From assembly GCF_027580225.2 (NCBI RefSeq), contig NC_073342.2, positions 13,427,001 through 13,491,000 of the forward strand: DNA of 64,000 nt. Direction: 5' to 3'. The DNA comes from Misgurnus anguillicaudatus. Lineage: Eukaryota; Chordata; Actinopteri; Cypriniformes; Cobitidae. The notes below the pieces were generated by a model. The model saw nothing but the letters and a program-made list of their open reading frames with translations, did not search any database and had not been told where the DNA came from. Below are positions 44,366 through 54,466 of this stretch, piece after piece (within the stretch, counting starts at the first letter, position 1; the number at the start of each line of letters is the position of its first letter). A program made the position numbers and the translations under genes.

Positions 44366-44600
44366 GTTCCCTTTCAGTCGGTCACTACGACGTCACGTCG
44401 TGACCGACGAATTGGGAACCGCTTCGCGGGTGACCTATCTGCTTCGAGAAACCTTTAAAACGCCAATGAACTTGGCATGCAGATAATTGCATCTGCCGGC
44501 GCCGCCCCGCCGCACAGCTATTTAATGAGCGGCAGGTGCAGTTATCAAATCAGCTTTTTAGCTTCGAAAGCTGGCAGACTGACTGCTCACGAGAAGCTAC
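44366..44600 (+). repeat. DIRS left inverted terminal region
   Basis: 44397-44573 is the inverse complement of about 49592-49762 with a single visible base difference before the copies diverge at AGCTTTTTAGCT/AGCTATTTTTTGC. The first 52 bp also match 49411-49462 inverted. The left side therefore has two different partners on the right side. Confidence 0.88.
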
Positions 44601-46110
44601 TCTCTGCTCTTTGGAGAACTCTGCGTGTTCGATTTGGTTGGGCAAAGGCATTTCAGCGGAGGCTCGCGGGTGTTCCACCTCTCTTTTTTATTTTTTGACT
44701 TTTTTCTCACTCTTAGTTGAGTGTGTGCGTAGCCGTTCCCCTGTGTGCTTCATCAACATCAGCACATTAAAAGAGTATTTCCTCTAAAAGAGTACTGCGG
44801 TGTTCTGCGTCTTTTTAAAGACAGCATTTCACTTGCACTGAGACGGGAGCGTCTTTTTAAAGATGTCTTTCTGTCCGTGTTTCTGGATGCGGCAAATGTA
44901 TGGGTCCCCGGGTGGCCACGATCGTTTTCTCTCGTGCGCAAGAGTGCATGCTGAGGCTGCGATCGTGGAGGGTTCATACTCCTAAGAGAGCATGAACCTC
45001 TTGGATGGCGGAGACGGGTTTCGTACCTCCGGGAACGTTACCCCCGTTTTTCCGTTGCGGAGCCCCGTTAAAGGTGCGGTGGCAAAACTCCGGAAATCTT
45101 ATCTCCGTATAAACGGTGCTGAATCGGTTAGCTGGTTCGTCCAGTGACTCTCAGCACCCCCATCCACAGCTAGAGGTGCCGTAAGAGACGGGTGGCGCGT
45201 GTTCTACGCGCTCTCGTCCTCTTTCAGTCCTCACGAGGATTCTATGTCTGTCACAGCATCGGAGAGGGGGTCGTCTATTCGGTCGCCGACTCGGACCCAC
45301 TCCCGCCTTCGGGTTGGGTAGGGGCTTCCGTGCTCGACCCCGAGTGGCGGCCATGTACGCTCGGGAGCGCGGAGACGGTCTGCGTGGATCGGAGAGCTCC
45401 TCCCCCACCGCACCGTCCCGCCTAGATGATTGGCACTTCAGGACTGCAAGAACAGCCCCGACCTTCTGTGCTTTTCTTCTCGGGGTGCATGTTGGTTGAC
45501 ACGGTCGTGGAAAACTCGTTTTCCTCCCTGAACCGATCGTTCAGCCATCACCTCTCACCTCTCCTGACGGCGGGGCCGCTAAGGTTGCTGCTCCAAGAGA
45601 CCAGCCTCCCTCCCCTCAGACCCACGGGCTTGTGAGAGGCGGCCTCTGCCGTGCGCGCCATGGCGTGATGCAGGTCCGCCAGGCTAAGGCACTGAAGGAT
45701 CTGCAGAGGTGAGGGTCCGGCAACTAAAGAATCCTGTGTGGCTCTGACCTGGCGCTACGTGCGACTGGGTTCACCCCACAGGCCGCCGGACGTGCTATGC
45801 CCACCCCCGGTGGTCCAGGAACGCCATCTCTGGTTGCGTCTTGCGGGCATTAAGTAGGTCTTTAATAATCGTCCTAAATGTTCCATTTTAGACCAGCCAT
45901 TTCGGCGACGCGGCTGAGAGTGTCCAACAATGATCGGCCGCTTTAGAGCAGACTGAGGCATCATGCCACGTCGGAGCCTAGCTGCCCCCTCCGTTACGTC
46001 AGTATATTGGTCTGCTTTTCGCCGAGGGCGTCCTGCTACGGCTTTTTTGTTCCTTCATCCCGGCAGCTCTGAGGAACCTGTCGTAAGCAGTACACCCGCC
46101 CACTCAGCCC
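44601..46110 (+). pseudogene. decayed gag-like/leader region of the DIRS element
   Basis: By position this is where DIRS elements carry gag. I recognise no domain. Short overlapping frames on both strands (for example 45151-45408 minus and 45192-45425 plus) are proline- and arginine-rich, as expected of CG-rich non-coding or decayed sequence, and no single frame runs through. Assignment rests only on location between the terminal repeat and the reverse transcriptase. Confidence 0.4.
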
Positions 46111-46126
46111 GCTACAGAGGTGGAAA

Positions 46127-46766
46127 ATGAAACTTAGCGGCTCTGAGTCGGGCGATCTGAAGATTGAGAGGATCGCTCTTCAGGAGATGGTGAAAGCATC
46201 ATTCTCCCCCCCACCCCGGAGGAGGGCCGGGTGGGGAATCCTTGGTTTCGTTTTGTGTGTACCCAAGAAGAGTGGCGGGTTGCGTCCGATCCTAGATCTG
46301 CGCGTACTGAATCGAGAATTCACAGAATTCACATTCACAGAATGCTGTTCAAAATGTTTACGCAGAGGAGCATATTTTAATGCATCCGCCCATAGGATTG
46401 GTTCGCAGCCTTCAACCTGAAGGACGCGTACTTTCATGTCTCCATACTCCCCCAACACAGGCCGTTTCTCCGCTTTGTGTTCGAGGGGAGGGCATATCAG
46501 TACAAAGTCTCACCGTTCGGGCTTTCTCTCTCTCTCTCTCTCTCTCCCTGTGTCTTCATGAAAGTTGCGGATGGCGCACTGCAGCCCCTGAGAGAGAGAG
46601 TGGTGTTTGCGTTTTGGCGTATTGGCTCATAATAGCTCAGTTTCGTCAGATGCTGTGCACACACATAGATCGTGTACTTAAACACCTCGCTCGTCTCGGT
46701 CTTCAGGCCAACTGGGGAAAGAGTAAACTTTGCCCCGTGCAGAGAATCTCTTATCTCGGAAAGTAA
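46127..46766 (+). pseudogene. DIRS reverse transcriptase pseudogene
   Basis: Frame 46127-46420 contains VPKKSGGLRPILDLRVLN, the fingers/palm motif of DIRS reverse transcriptases. The palm motif near 46406-46441 reads FNLKDAYFHV in a second frame, with Asn where the first catalytic Asp is expected. A CT run at 46522-46547 expands the sequence just after the SPFGLS-type segment. In the frame ending at 46766 the YLDD box is missing: the sequence reads VCVLAYWLIIAQ, as if two Asp codons were lost, then continues normally (KSKLCPVQRISYLG). All three catalytic Asp are thus gone or damaged, in addition to frameshifts. The enzyme would have copied the element RNA; this copy cannot. Confidence 0.85.
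46522..46547. repeat. (CT)n run inside the reverse transcriptase remnant
   Basis: A CT dinucleotide expansion inside former coding sequence. It gives the LSLSLSLSL stretch in one frame. Confidence 0.9.
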
Positions 46767-47690
46767 TGGGATTTGGTCGATTTAACAACACGTCTCATAT
46801 AAGCGCGTGTTCAGTCAATTCTGGCTTGCCTCAACATTTAAAGGCAGGGTTACGGTTCCACTGAAATAATTTTAGAAACTTCTGGGGCATATGACAGCAG
46901 CCGCGGCTGTGACACCGCTCGGGCTGCTCCATATGAGACCGCTTCAGTGTTGGCTTTATGACCGAGTCCCGAGGAGAGCGTGGCTCACCGGCTTTCACAG
47001 TATTATAATTACATCGAGATGCCGTCACACTTTCACCCCGTGGTCAGACCCAGCGTTTCTCAGGGTGCGGGTGCCACTGAGAGGTCTCCAGGCATGCTAT
47101 TGTTGGCAAAGATGCCTCTACCATGGGGTGGGCAGCCACGTACGGCGGGCTCGTCGCTTCGGGGGTCTGTTCGACATTCCAGCGACATTAGCATAAATTG
47201 CCCCGAGCTGTGCACTGTATATCTTGCGCTCGTCCGTTTCGTCAACGTGATTTGATGCTTAAGATGTAGTGCGCACCGACAACACTGCGGCTGTATAGCG
47301 TATATCTATCGCCAAGGCGGTCTGCGCTCTCGTCACCTGTCGCATCTCGCCCGTCTCTCCTCCTCTGGAGTCAGAAGTATCTGAGGTCTCTTCGTGCCAT
47401 TCACATGTCGGGGTCGCTGAACACAGCGGCAGTCGCGCTCTCACGAGCAGCGCGCTCCGGCGAGTGGCGACTCCACCCCCGGTCGGTTCAGCTGATTTGG
47501 AAATGTTTCGGCAGAGCGCAGTTAGATCTGTTTGCTTCTTCAGAAACAACCCATTGTCGCCTATTTTATTCATTATCCGAAGGAACACTCGGCGTGGATG
47601 CACTGGCACACAGCTGGCCGCGGGGTTTTCCCCAGTAAGCTTTATTGCGCAGACACTGTGCAAAGTCAGGGAGGACGAGGAGCGCATTCT
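46767..47690 (+). pseudogene. DIRS RNase H and linker region, broken
   Basis: Frame 47405-47638 holds SGEWRLHPRSVQLIWKCFGRAQLDLFASSETTHC and then LGVDALAHSWPRG, the conserved block that follows RNase H in DIRS polyproteins. Upstream pieces, such as GLQACYCWQR around 47080, are scattered over frames. Long minus-strand frames here (47259-47687, 142 aa) are shadows and not genes. Confidence 0.75.
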
Positions 47691-47695
47691 ATTAG

Positions 47696-48841
47696 TTGCG
47701 CCGTACCGGACAACTAGGAATTGGTTTTCCAGAGTTCACTCTCCTCGCGACAGTCCCTCCCTGGCTGACTCATTGGCACATTATGGCACCCTCGCCCCGA
47801 TCTGTGGAACCCCCATGTGTGGTCTTTGGACGGGGCGCGGAGGTTTTAGGTGGTTTACCCCAGGCGGTATCTAACACCATCGCTGCAGCGCGAGCACCGT
47901 CTATGAGACAGGCGTATACGCTGAAATGGAACCTGTTTGTTGTTTGGTGTACCTCTCAGCGAGAGGACCCCCGAGAATGCTCGAACAGTATTGTGCTTTC
48001 ATATCTCCAGCACCGCTTGGAGAAGAGGCTGTCACCATCTACTATTAAAGTAGATATCGCGGCAATATCCGCGCATCACGCACCTATAGACGGTGGATCT
48101 GTGGGTCAGCACGATCTGGTCATTAGGTTTTTAACAGGGGCACGGAGGCTGAATCCTTCGCGCCTCCCTCTATTCCTCCTTGGGACTTGTCCATGGTGCT
48201 GAAAGTTCAGCACTGCCCTTTCGAGCCTCTGCTGACGGTGAGCGTCAAGTTTCTCACTATGAAAACTTTGACGCTCCTCGCATTGGCTTCTATTAAAAGG
48301 ATAGGGGATTTTCATGCATTTTCGGTCAACGATTCGTGCCTTCAGTTCGGGCCGGCTGAATCCAGCGTTAAACTGAGACCCCGGCCGGGCTACGTGCCTA
48401 AAGTTCCCACCACTCCCTTTAGAGATTGGGTGGTGGACTTTTCAAGCGCTGCCTTCGGAGGCAGACCCAGCTATGGCTTTGTTATGTTCTGTACGTGCAC
48501 TACGTGTGTATGTGGATCGCACTCAAAGCTTTCGGACCTCAGAACAGCTCTTTGTCTGATACGGTGGTCAGCAGAAAGGGAAAGCTGTCACTAAACAGAG
48601 GATGTCTCATTGGATTGTAGACACAATCGCCCTGAAATATGAGAAACAGGGCATTCCCTGCCCTTTTTGTTTGAGAGCCCATTTAACCAGAAGCGTGGCT
48701 TCATCTTGGGCTTTGGCTCGTGGTTCCTCGCTTTCAGATATTTGTAGAGCTGCTGGCTGGGTGACACCTAATACGTTCACTAGATTCTACAGTGTTCATG
48801 TTGAGCCGGTATCCTCTCGAGTTCTCTCGTCAGATCAGTGA
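47696..48841 (+). pseudogene. DIRS tyrosine recombinase pseudogene
   Basis: The SAM-like N-terminal part lies in 47696-48202 (MRQAYTLKWNLFVVWC and LEKRLSPSTIKVDIAAISAH). The catalytic part starts in a shifted frame (48187-48594) with LALASIKRIGDFHAFSV, carrying the first catalytic Arg. The last part returns to the first frame at 48602-48841 with RAHLTRSVASSWALARG (the H-x-x-R pair) and TFTRFYSV (Tyr nucleophile). All four signature residues can be seen, but they are separated by two frameshifts, and a stop lies near 48555 in the first frame. It would have joined the circular DNA copy into the genome. Non-functional as it stands. Confidence 0.88.
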
Positions 48842-49410
48842 GAACATCGAGGAACGGCTCCTGTGTCGGCTTGGAGCCTTTCTTTTTGGCTGCGCAGAAA
48901 CCGCACCATTATGGAAGGCCATTAAGGCAAAAACGTTACAAAAAATTTTTTTTTGTCTTTTCCACCGCTTGGTGACCGATGTTGCGGAGCATCGGCTGCC
49001 AGCCTCTCACTAGATGTATTCTTGACTATCTGGGTGAGGCTAGCGCCCACATTGCGCCCCCTAGTGGTTTCTTTGTGAGTATTTCCGTGGAAAGTTTATG
49101 ATTTACCACGTTTCCCTTAGCGGAGTTCGTTCCGCGCCTCTCTAGTGTTGCTAAGAGAGTGTATTTTTATAGACCTCGTGTCTTTTTATCCATCACCTTA
49201 GTGGTAGACCCCTAGAGGGTTTTTCTTCCGCAGCGATCTTAGTCCCGCCTGACGAGTTCGCTTCCCAGTTCGCCTAGTCACTATCGTGGGTTAAGGAACA
49301 AGTAGTGACCGGCCTCTGCTTCAACCCCATTTCCGTTCCCTTAAAGAGGAGAGTCGGAGGGTTTATGCAGGCACTGGAAGGGTCGGCTTCAGTGGCGCTT
49401 TGGTAGGGAT

Positions 49411-49462
49411 TCCCAATTCGTCGGTTACGACGTGACGTCGTAGTGACCGACTGAAAGGGAAC
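49411..49462. repeat. DIRS right inverted terminal repeat
   Basis: Inverse complement of 44366-44417 with one mismatch over 52 bp. It includes the palindromic ACGACGTGACGTCGT core. Confidence 0.88.
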
Positions 49463-49813
49463 GTCTCGGTTACATATGTAACCCTCGTTCCCTGAAGGAA
49501 GGGAACGGAGACGTCACGTCCCGTCGCCACAGTTTGCTGTTCCACTGCTGATATCGGCCGGACCCTTTCCTTTTGTCCAGCTTTCTCAGCAAAAAATAGC
49601 TGATTTGATAACTGCACCTGCCGCTCATTAAATAGCTGTGCGGCGGGGCGGCGCCGGCAGATGCAATTATCTGCATGCCAAGTTCATTGGCGTTTTAAAG
49701 GTTTCTCGAAGCAGATAGGTCACCCACGAAGCGGTTCCCAATTCGTCGGTCACGACGTGACGTCTCCGTTCCCTTCCTTCAGGGAACGAGGGTTACATAT
49801 GTAACCGAGACGT
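49461..49813. mobile_element. 353-bp unit with 60-bp perfect inverted ends at DIRS edge
   Basis: 49461-49520 and 49754-49813 are perfect reverse complements over 60 bp, each with the palindrome GGTTACATATGTAACC and a CGTTCCCTGAAGGAAGGGAA-type stem. The interior (about 49592-49753) is the inverted copy of the DIRS left region. It looks like a DIRS-derived terminal/circle-junction structure or a miniature DIRS derivative joined to the main element. Confidence 0.8.
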
Positions 49814-50292
49814 TTTTTTTAACTCCAATGTCACCGGGGCTCGGTAGATAAGTAACCGTCCAAAGCAAAATTAAATTCTGATGAATGAATTTCCCCCCCT
49901 TTATATGTGGTTATGATTTCGTATTTATGAAGTTCTTAAACCATATTTCTATATCACATGTCTCAAATCAATAACCAACTTTATAGGGTAGTGATTGGCC
50001 AGGCAGGTTCCAAATGTATAAATAAGATTATTCAGGATAAAAGTCACATTCTTTTTGTCCTCCGGTTGTTTACAAAAAAGTAACAAAGCGAAACTAGTAA
50101 CTTGCCTGCACCTTTCAATATTGAAGCGCCTGCTTAGCTGTTCTCAAAACATTTCAAGTAACAGGCTACTTTTTTTGCAACGAGACGCAGTGTAGCGTGT
50201 CAAAACATTGCATTGCAGTTTTTCATGTCTCATTGTATTGCGCTTTCAGCTTTGCGGTCGAGCGAGCTGAGGGAATAATCAAACCTGCTGTC

Positions 50293-50297
<5 letters not shown>
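49814..50297. other. low-copy stretch, no gene seen
   Basis: No gene or recognised repeat. Confidence 0.4.

Positions 50298-50356
<59 letters not shown>
50298..50356. repeat. (CT)n microsatellite
   Basis: CT run with two TTT interruptions. It gives an LSLSLS frame on the plus strand that is not a gene. Confidence 0.95.
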
Positions 50357-50357
<1 letters not shown>

Positions 50358-50944
50358 ACAGTTTTGGGTGAATTATCCCTTTTTTGCAACATAAGAAAAG
50401 TTTCTGTATATGTAATGTTAAATGAATCATATACCTAAGAAAAACATTTACGCTTTAAATAGCTTATTCTGCCCTAACAGTTAGCATCTTGCATATCAGT
50501 CAAGCATATTGTATATAAAATTATTTCGAAAGTTAATGAATATCGCACATATAAAACATATACAGCATGTTAAATATACAGTATATAGGCAATCGTGAAC
50601 AAGATGTAGTTTCTGCCCAAGTGGAGCTACTTCAAATATTCCTATAAGTGCTGGTAGACGCATGTTCAATGGTGAACGTGATTTAATTCATTCACCTGAC
50701 GTTGCAATTACAGGCTCTTTAAAAGTAACCATGTGTATAAGAACACTAACGAAACATAGATTTTATCTAAACCTCATGCAGCGAATAATATATAGATTTC
50801 ATTTTTTTCTGGTTAAATGTTACAACAGGCTGTCAGGATACACGTGCCAGCAGCTCGGTTCAGTTGCTATGGCAAAATGTAAATATTTTCTTCATGCTGT
50901 TACAGAAATACAGTCCATGGCCATTGCGAATGTAATGCTTGTGA
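50357..50944. other. low-copy stretch, no gene seen
   Basis: AT-rich and without a recognised element. The 50662-50949 frame (95 aa) has no recognisable domain and runs into the SINE tail. Confidence 0.4.
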
Positions 50945-51168
50945 AGTGAAAGTGACATGCTTGTCAAGTATTCAACGCATACTCGAAATGTGACCTCTGC
51001 TTTTAACCCATCCCATTGAGTAATGAACACACAAACCCAGAGCAGCGGGCAGCCCAGCACCAGGGGTGGCAATTAGGGTTAAGGTGGCACCACAGTCGCA
51101 ACCTGCCAGCTGTGAGACTCAAACCAGCAACTTTCAGATTACTCTATAACCACTAGGCTACACCCCGG
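50945..51168 (-). mobile_element. tRNA-derived SINE (family C)
   Basis: On the minus strand: A box TAGCCTAGTGGTTATAGAGT, B box CTGGTTTGAGTCTCACAG, then GGTGCTGGGCTGCCCGCTGC, TGTGTGTTCATTACTCAATG, GGGATGGGTTAAAAGCAGAG and a tail CAAGCATGTCACTTTCACTT. This order is that of a cyprinid tRNA-derived SINE with a shortened middle. No TSD recognised. Confidence 0.75.
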
Positions 51169-51810
51169 TGTTCTTTGATTGATCAAGATCAATATGGGTC
51201 ACTCATATTGGTCCTGGAAGACTGTGCACCATTTTGGCTATACTTTTGGCAATGCAGTTCCGTCTGTAAGTGTAAGGGTGCCGTCCGTCCGACGAAATCA
51301 CTTAATAGCCAATTTCATGCAAGAACGATGAGGAACGAAACGTTGGGTTATTGCTGAGAAACAGAACAGAAAGCAGAAGGGAAACATTGGAGAATAAAAG
51401 AATAAGAAACAGGTGGAGAGAAAGAGAGAGAGAGAGTCTGGATTCAGTCACACCTCGTGGTCATGTGATAAGGACGAAATGTAATAACTTGGCCCCTACC
51501 AGTTTTCTCTTCAACAGCCTTTATTTTCACTGGCTCCAGTGTGCTTTACAGGTGTCTGCGGAATCTGGTCTCACGCTGCCAAACTTTTGACTAATGGGAT
51601 AAAGTTTGGTCCAGATTGCACTTTATTATGGCCAAGTTCCGCCCACTTCAACGGGAAGAGATTGTCTGATGACATCTGAAGCAGCAGACTGCAGTTTGTG
51701 TAGGTTTATCCAACACCGATAATAGTATATTTGCAGTATATGCAACTCTGAGTATATTTTAAAGATTTGTAGTCACTAAACTGGAAAATTTGGGTACTTG
51801 TGTGGCACCA
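51169..51810. other. low-copy stretch, no gene seen
   Basis: Short GA run at 51419-51434. No gene supported. Confidence 0.4.
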
Positions 51811-51817
51811 ACCCAAC

Positions 51818-51940
51818 GCTAGCTCATGGCAATTCATAAGTTTTTATGAGGTGGCTAAGTGTTTATCATACGATGGCCACATTTGCGCAATTTTGTAGGA
51901 TTTGCTTTTGCGCTTGTGACGTTGTGGTTAGGGGTGGAGT
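51818..51940. repeat. dispersed repeat C (copy 3, left part)
   Basis: CAACGCTAGCTCATGGCAAT, GGATTTGCTTTTGCGCTTGTG and GACGTTGTGGTTAGGGGTG match the left and middle of 38120-38365. The matching right part (TACAAATTCATATGAATTAG) appears only after the satellite, at 54151-54170. The satellite thus interrupts this copy. Confidence 0.6.
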
Positions 51941-54062
51941 AACGAATGTCTATCAAATGCATCTGTACGTAGCTTATAGCCAATTGGTGTGTTGCATAGA
52001 CGTCGTCATCTTGCTGCCCCTCCCCGTTTTGTGATTGGTTCCCTATGCCTTTTATTGTGTGCTACGAATGTCTATCAAATGCGTATATACTTAGCTTATA
52101 GCCAATCGGTGTGACGCATAGACGTCGTTATCGTCTTGCTGCCCCTCCCCGTTTTGTGATTGGTTCCCTATGCCGTGTATTGGGTGCTACGAATGTCTAT
52201 CAAATGCGTCTGTACGTAGCTCATAGCCAAACGGTGTGTCGCATAGACATCATCATTGTCTTGCTGCCCCCTCCCCGTTCTGTGATTGGTTCCCTTTGCC
52301 GTTTATTGGGTGCTACAAAAGTCTATCAAATGCGTCTGTAAGTAGCTCAAAGCCAAACGGTGCATCGAATAGACGTCACATCGTCTTGCTGCCCCCTCCC
52401 CATTCTGTGATTGGTTCCCTATGCCATTTATTGGGTGCTTCGAATGTCTATCAAATGTGTCTGTACGTAGCTCATAGTCAATCGGTGTGTCGCATAGACG
52501 TCATCATCGTCTGGCTGCCCATTCCCATTCTCTGATTGGTTTCCTATGCCGTTTATTGGGTGCTACGAATGTCTATCAAATGTGTCTGTACGTAGCTCAT
52601 AGTCAATCGGTGTGTCGCATAGACGTCGTCATCGTCTGGCTGCCCATTCCCATTCTCTGATTGGTTTCCTATGCCGTTTATTGGGTGCTACAAATGTCTA
52701 TCAAATGCGTCTGTACGTAGCTCATAGCCAAACGGTGTGTCGCATAGACATCATCATTGTCTTGCTGCCCCCTCCCCGTTCTGTGATTGGTTCCCTTTGC
52801 CGTTTATTGGGTGCTACAAAAGTCTATCAAATGCGTCTGTAAGTAGCTCATAGCCAAACGGTGCATCGCATAGACGTCACATCGTCTTGCTGCCCCCTCC
52901 CCGTTTTGTGATTGGTTCCCTATGCCGTTTATTTGGTGCTACGAATGTCTATCAAATGCATCTGTACGTAGCTCATAGCCAATCAGTGTGTCCCATAGAC
53001 GTCGTCATCATCTTGCTGCCCCCTCCCCGTTCTGTGATGGGTTTCCTATGCCATTTATTGGGTGCTACGAATGTCTATCAAATGCGTCTGTACGTAGCTC
53101 ATAGCCAATTGGTGTGTCGCATAGACGTCGTCATCGTATTGCTGCCCCCTCCCCGTTCTATGATTGGTTTCATATGCCATTTATTGGGTGCTACGAATGT
53201 CTATTAAATGCGTCTGTACGTAGCTCATAGCCAATTGGTGTGTCGCATAGACGTCGTCATCGTCTTGCTGCCCCCTCCCCGTTCTGTGATTGGTTCCCTT
53301 TGCCGTTTATTGGGTGCTACAAAAGTCTATCAAATGCGTCTGTAAGTAGCTCATAGCCAAACGGTGCATCGCATAGACGTCGTCATCGTATTGCTGCCCC
53401 CTCCCCGTTCTGTGATTGGTTTCATATGCCATTTATTGGGTGCTACGAATGTCTATCAAATGCGTCTGTACGTAGCTCATAGCCAATCGGTGTGTCCCAT
53501 AGACGTCGTCATCGTCTTGCTGCCCCTCCCCGTTGTGTGATTGGTTCCCTATGCCGTTTATTGGGTGCTACAAATGTCTATCAAATGCGTCTGTACGTAG
53601 CTCATAGCCAATTGGTGTGTTGCATAGACGTTGTCATCGTCTTGCTGCCCCCTCCCCGTTCTGTGATTGGTTCCCTATGCCATTTATTGGGTGCTAGGAA
53701 TGTCTATCAAATGCGTCTGTACGTAGCTCATAGCCAATCTGTGTGTCGCATAGATGTCGTCATCGTCTTGCTGCCCCCTCCCCGTTCTGTGATTGGTTCT
53801 CTATGCCCTTTATTGGGTGCTATGAATGTCTATCAAATGCATCTGTACGTAGCTCATAGCCAATTGGTGTGTTGCATAGACGTCGTCATGGTATTGCTGC
53901 CCCCTCCATGTTCTGTGATTGGTTTCCTATGCCGTTTATTGGGTGCTACGAATGTATATCAAATGCGTCTGTATGTAGCTCATACCCAATCTGTGTGTCG
54001 CATAGACATCGTCATCGTCTTGCTGCCCCCTCCCCGTTCTGTGATTGGTTTCTCTATTTCAG
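51938..54062. repeat. 17-unit satellite, about 125-bp unit, with higher-order structure
   Basis: The words ATGTCTATCAAATGCGTCTG, GTAGCTCATAGCCAATCGGT, GCATAGACGTCGTCATCGTC, TTGCTGCCCCCTCCCCGTTC and GTGATTGGTTCCCTATGCCG recur in order 17 times (first GTCTATCAAATG at 51948, last at about 53954, mean spacing 125.4). A variant unit with ACAAAAGTCTATC and CTGTAAGTAG appears at 52309, 52811 and 53315, i.e. every four units (about 503 bp). Because most units are 126 bp, a multiple of three, one frame stays open and yields a spurious 206-aa product at 53492-54112 with a 42-residue period. Each unit carries an ATTGGTT CCAAT-type word and a GACGTC core. Confidence 0.95.
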
Positions 54063-54260
54063 GGGAAAAATTGGTCCACAGTTTCCATGCTTTTAAAGAG
54101 ACTATAGCGTGAATAAATCTGCGCACAAGGCAGCATGGGGAAACCCAGGCTACAAATTCATATGAATTAGCCAAAAATTTAGATTTTTCTGTAAAAAGTT
54201 ATGCCTAGTCCATAAGTACATGAGTTTTTCCCTCCTTCATCTAAAAAATCTCTGCGTCCA

Positions 54261-54448
54261 TCGGACCCGATGGTGTAGTGGACAGTGCTCCGACATATGG
54301 TGCAGACGCACTTCCGGCGTCCTGAGATCGATTCCTGTCTCAAGGTCCTTTGCCGATCCCATGCCCCTCTCTCCATCCTGTACTTTCCAGTCGTCTCTTG
54401 ATTACTGTCTGTCAAATAAAGGCAAAAGGGCCCAAAAAGTAATATTAC
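54261..54448 (+). mobile_element. tRNA-derived SINE (family A, copy 3) with perfect 18-bp TSD
   Basis: Head CCCGATGGTGTAGTGGACAG (A box) and GAGATCGATTCCTGTCTC (B box), then TTTGCCGATCCCATGCCCC, TCTCTCCATCCTG and tail CAAATAAAGGCAAAAGG. Identical AAAAAATCTCTGCGTCCA lies at 54243-54260 and 54449-54466. This is the fullest copy of the family and gives its 5' end. Confidence 0.93.
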
Positions 54449-54466
54449 AAAAAATCTCTGCGTCCA

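Larger units (their letters stand above)
43392..44366. mobile_element. CACGTGA-rich foldback repeat, split by a hAT
   Basis: Left AAAGTTTAGTTTCGTGAATC and right CGCGAAACTAAACTTTAA plus a terminal ACTAAACTTTAG are inverted. The body contains at least five CACGTGA/TCACGTG words. A related stretch (GTGCACGTGAATCTATCGC) lies at 42348-42368. The DIRS element begins at its right edge. Confidence 0.5.
44366..49462 (+). mobile_element. DIRS-type tyrosine-recombinase retrotransposon, decayed
   Basis: About 5.1 kb, clearly more GC-rich than its surroundings. The first 52 bp (starting GTTCCCTTTCAGTCGGTCAC) recur inverted at 49411-49462 with one mismatch. Between them, in order, lie a decayed gag-like region, reverse transcriptase, RNase H/linker and a tyrosine recombinase with its own conserved residues, the gene order of DIRS elements, which integrate by recombinase rather than by an integrase. 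Many frameshifts and stops make it non-autonomous. Downstream, 49461-49813 is an attached inverted-end unit. Confidence 0.88.

Noticed and set aside
47259..47687. 142-aa minus-strand frame
   Set aside because: It lies antisense to the DIRS RNase H/linker segment, whose plus-strand motifs are clear, so it is a shadow frame in GC-rich sequence.
44366..49462. Endogenous retrovirus or LTR retrotransposon
   Set aside because: Terminal repeats are inverted rather than direct, no integrase or protease is seen, and a tyrosine recombinase is present, which fits DIRS.
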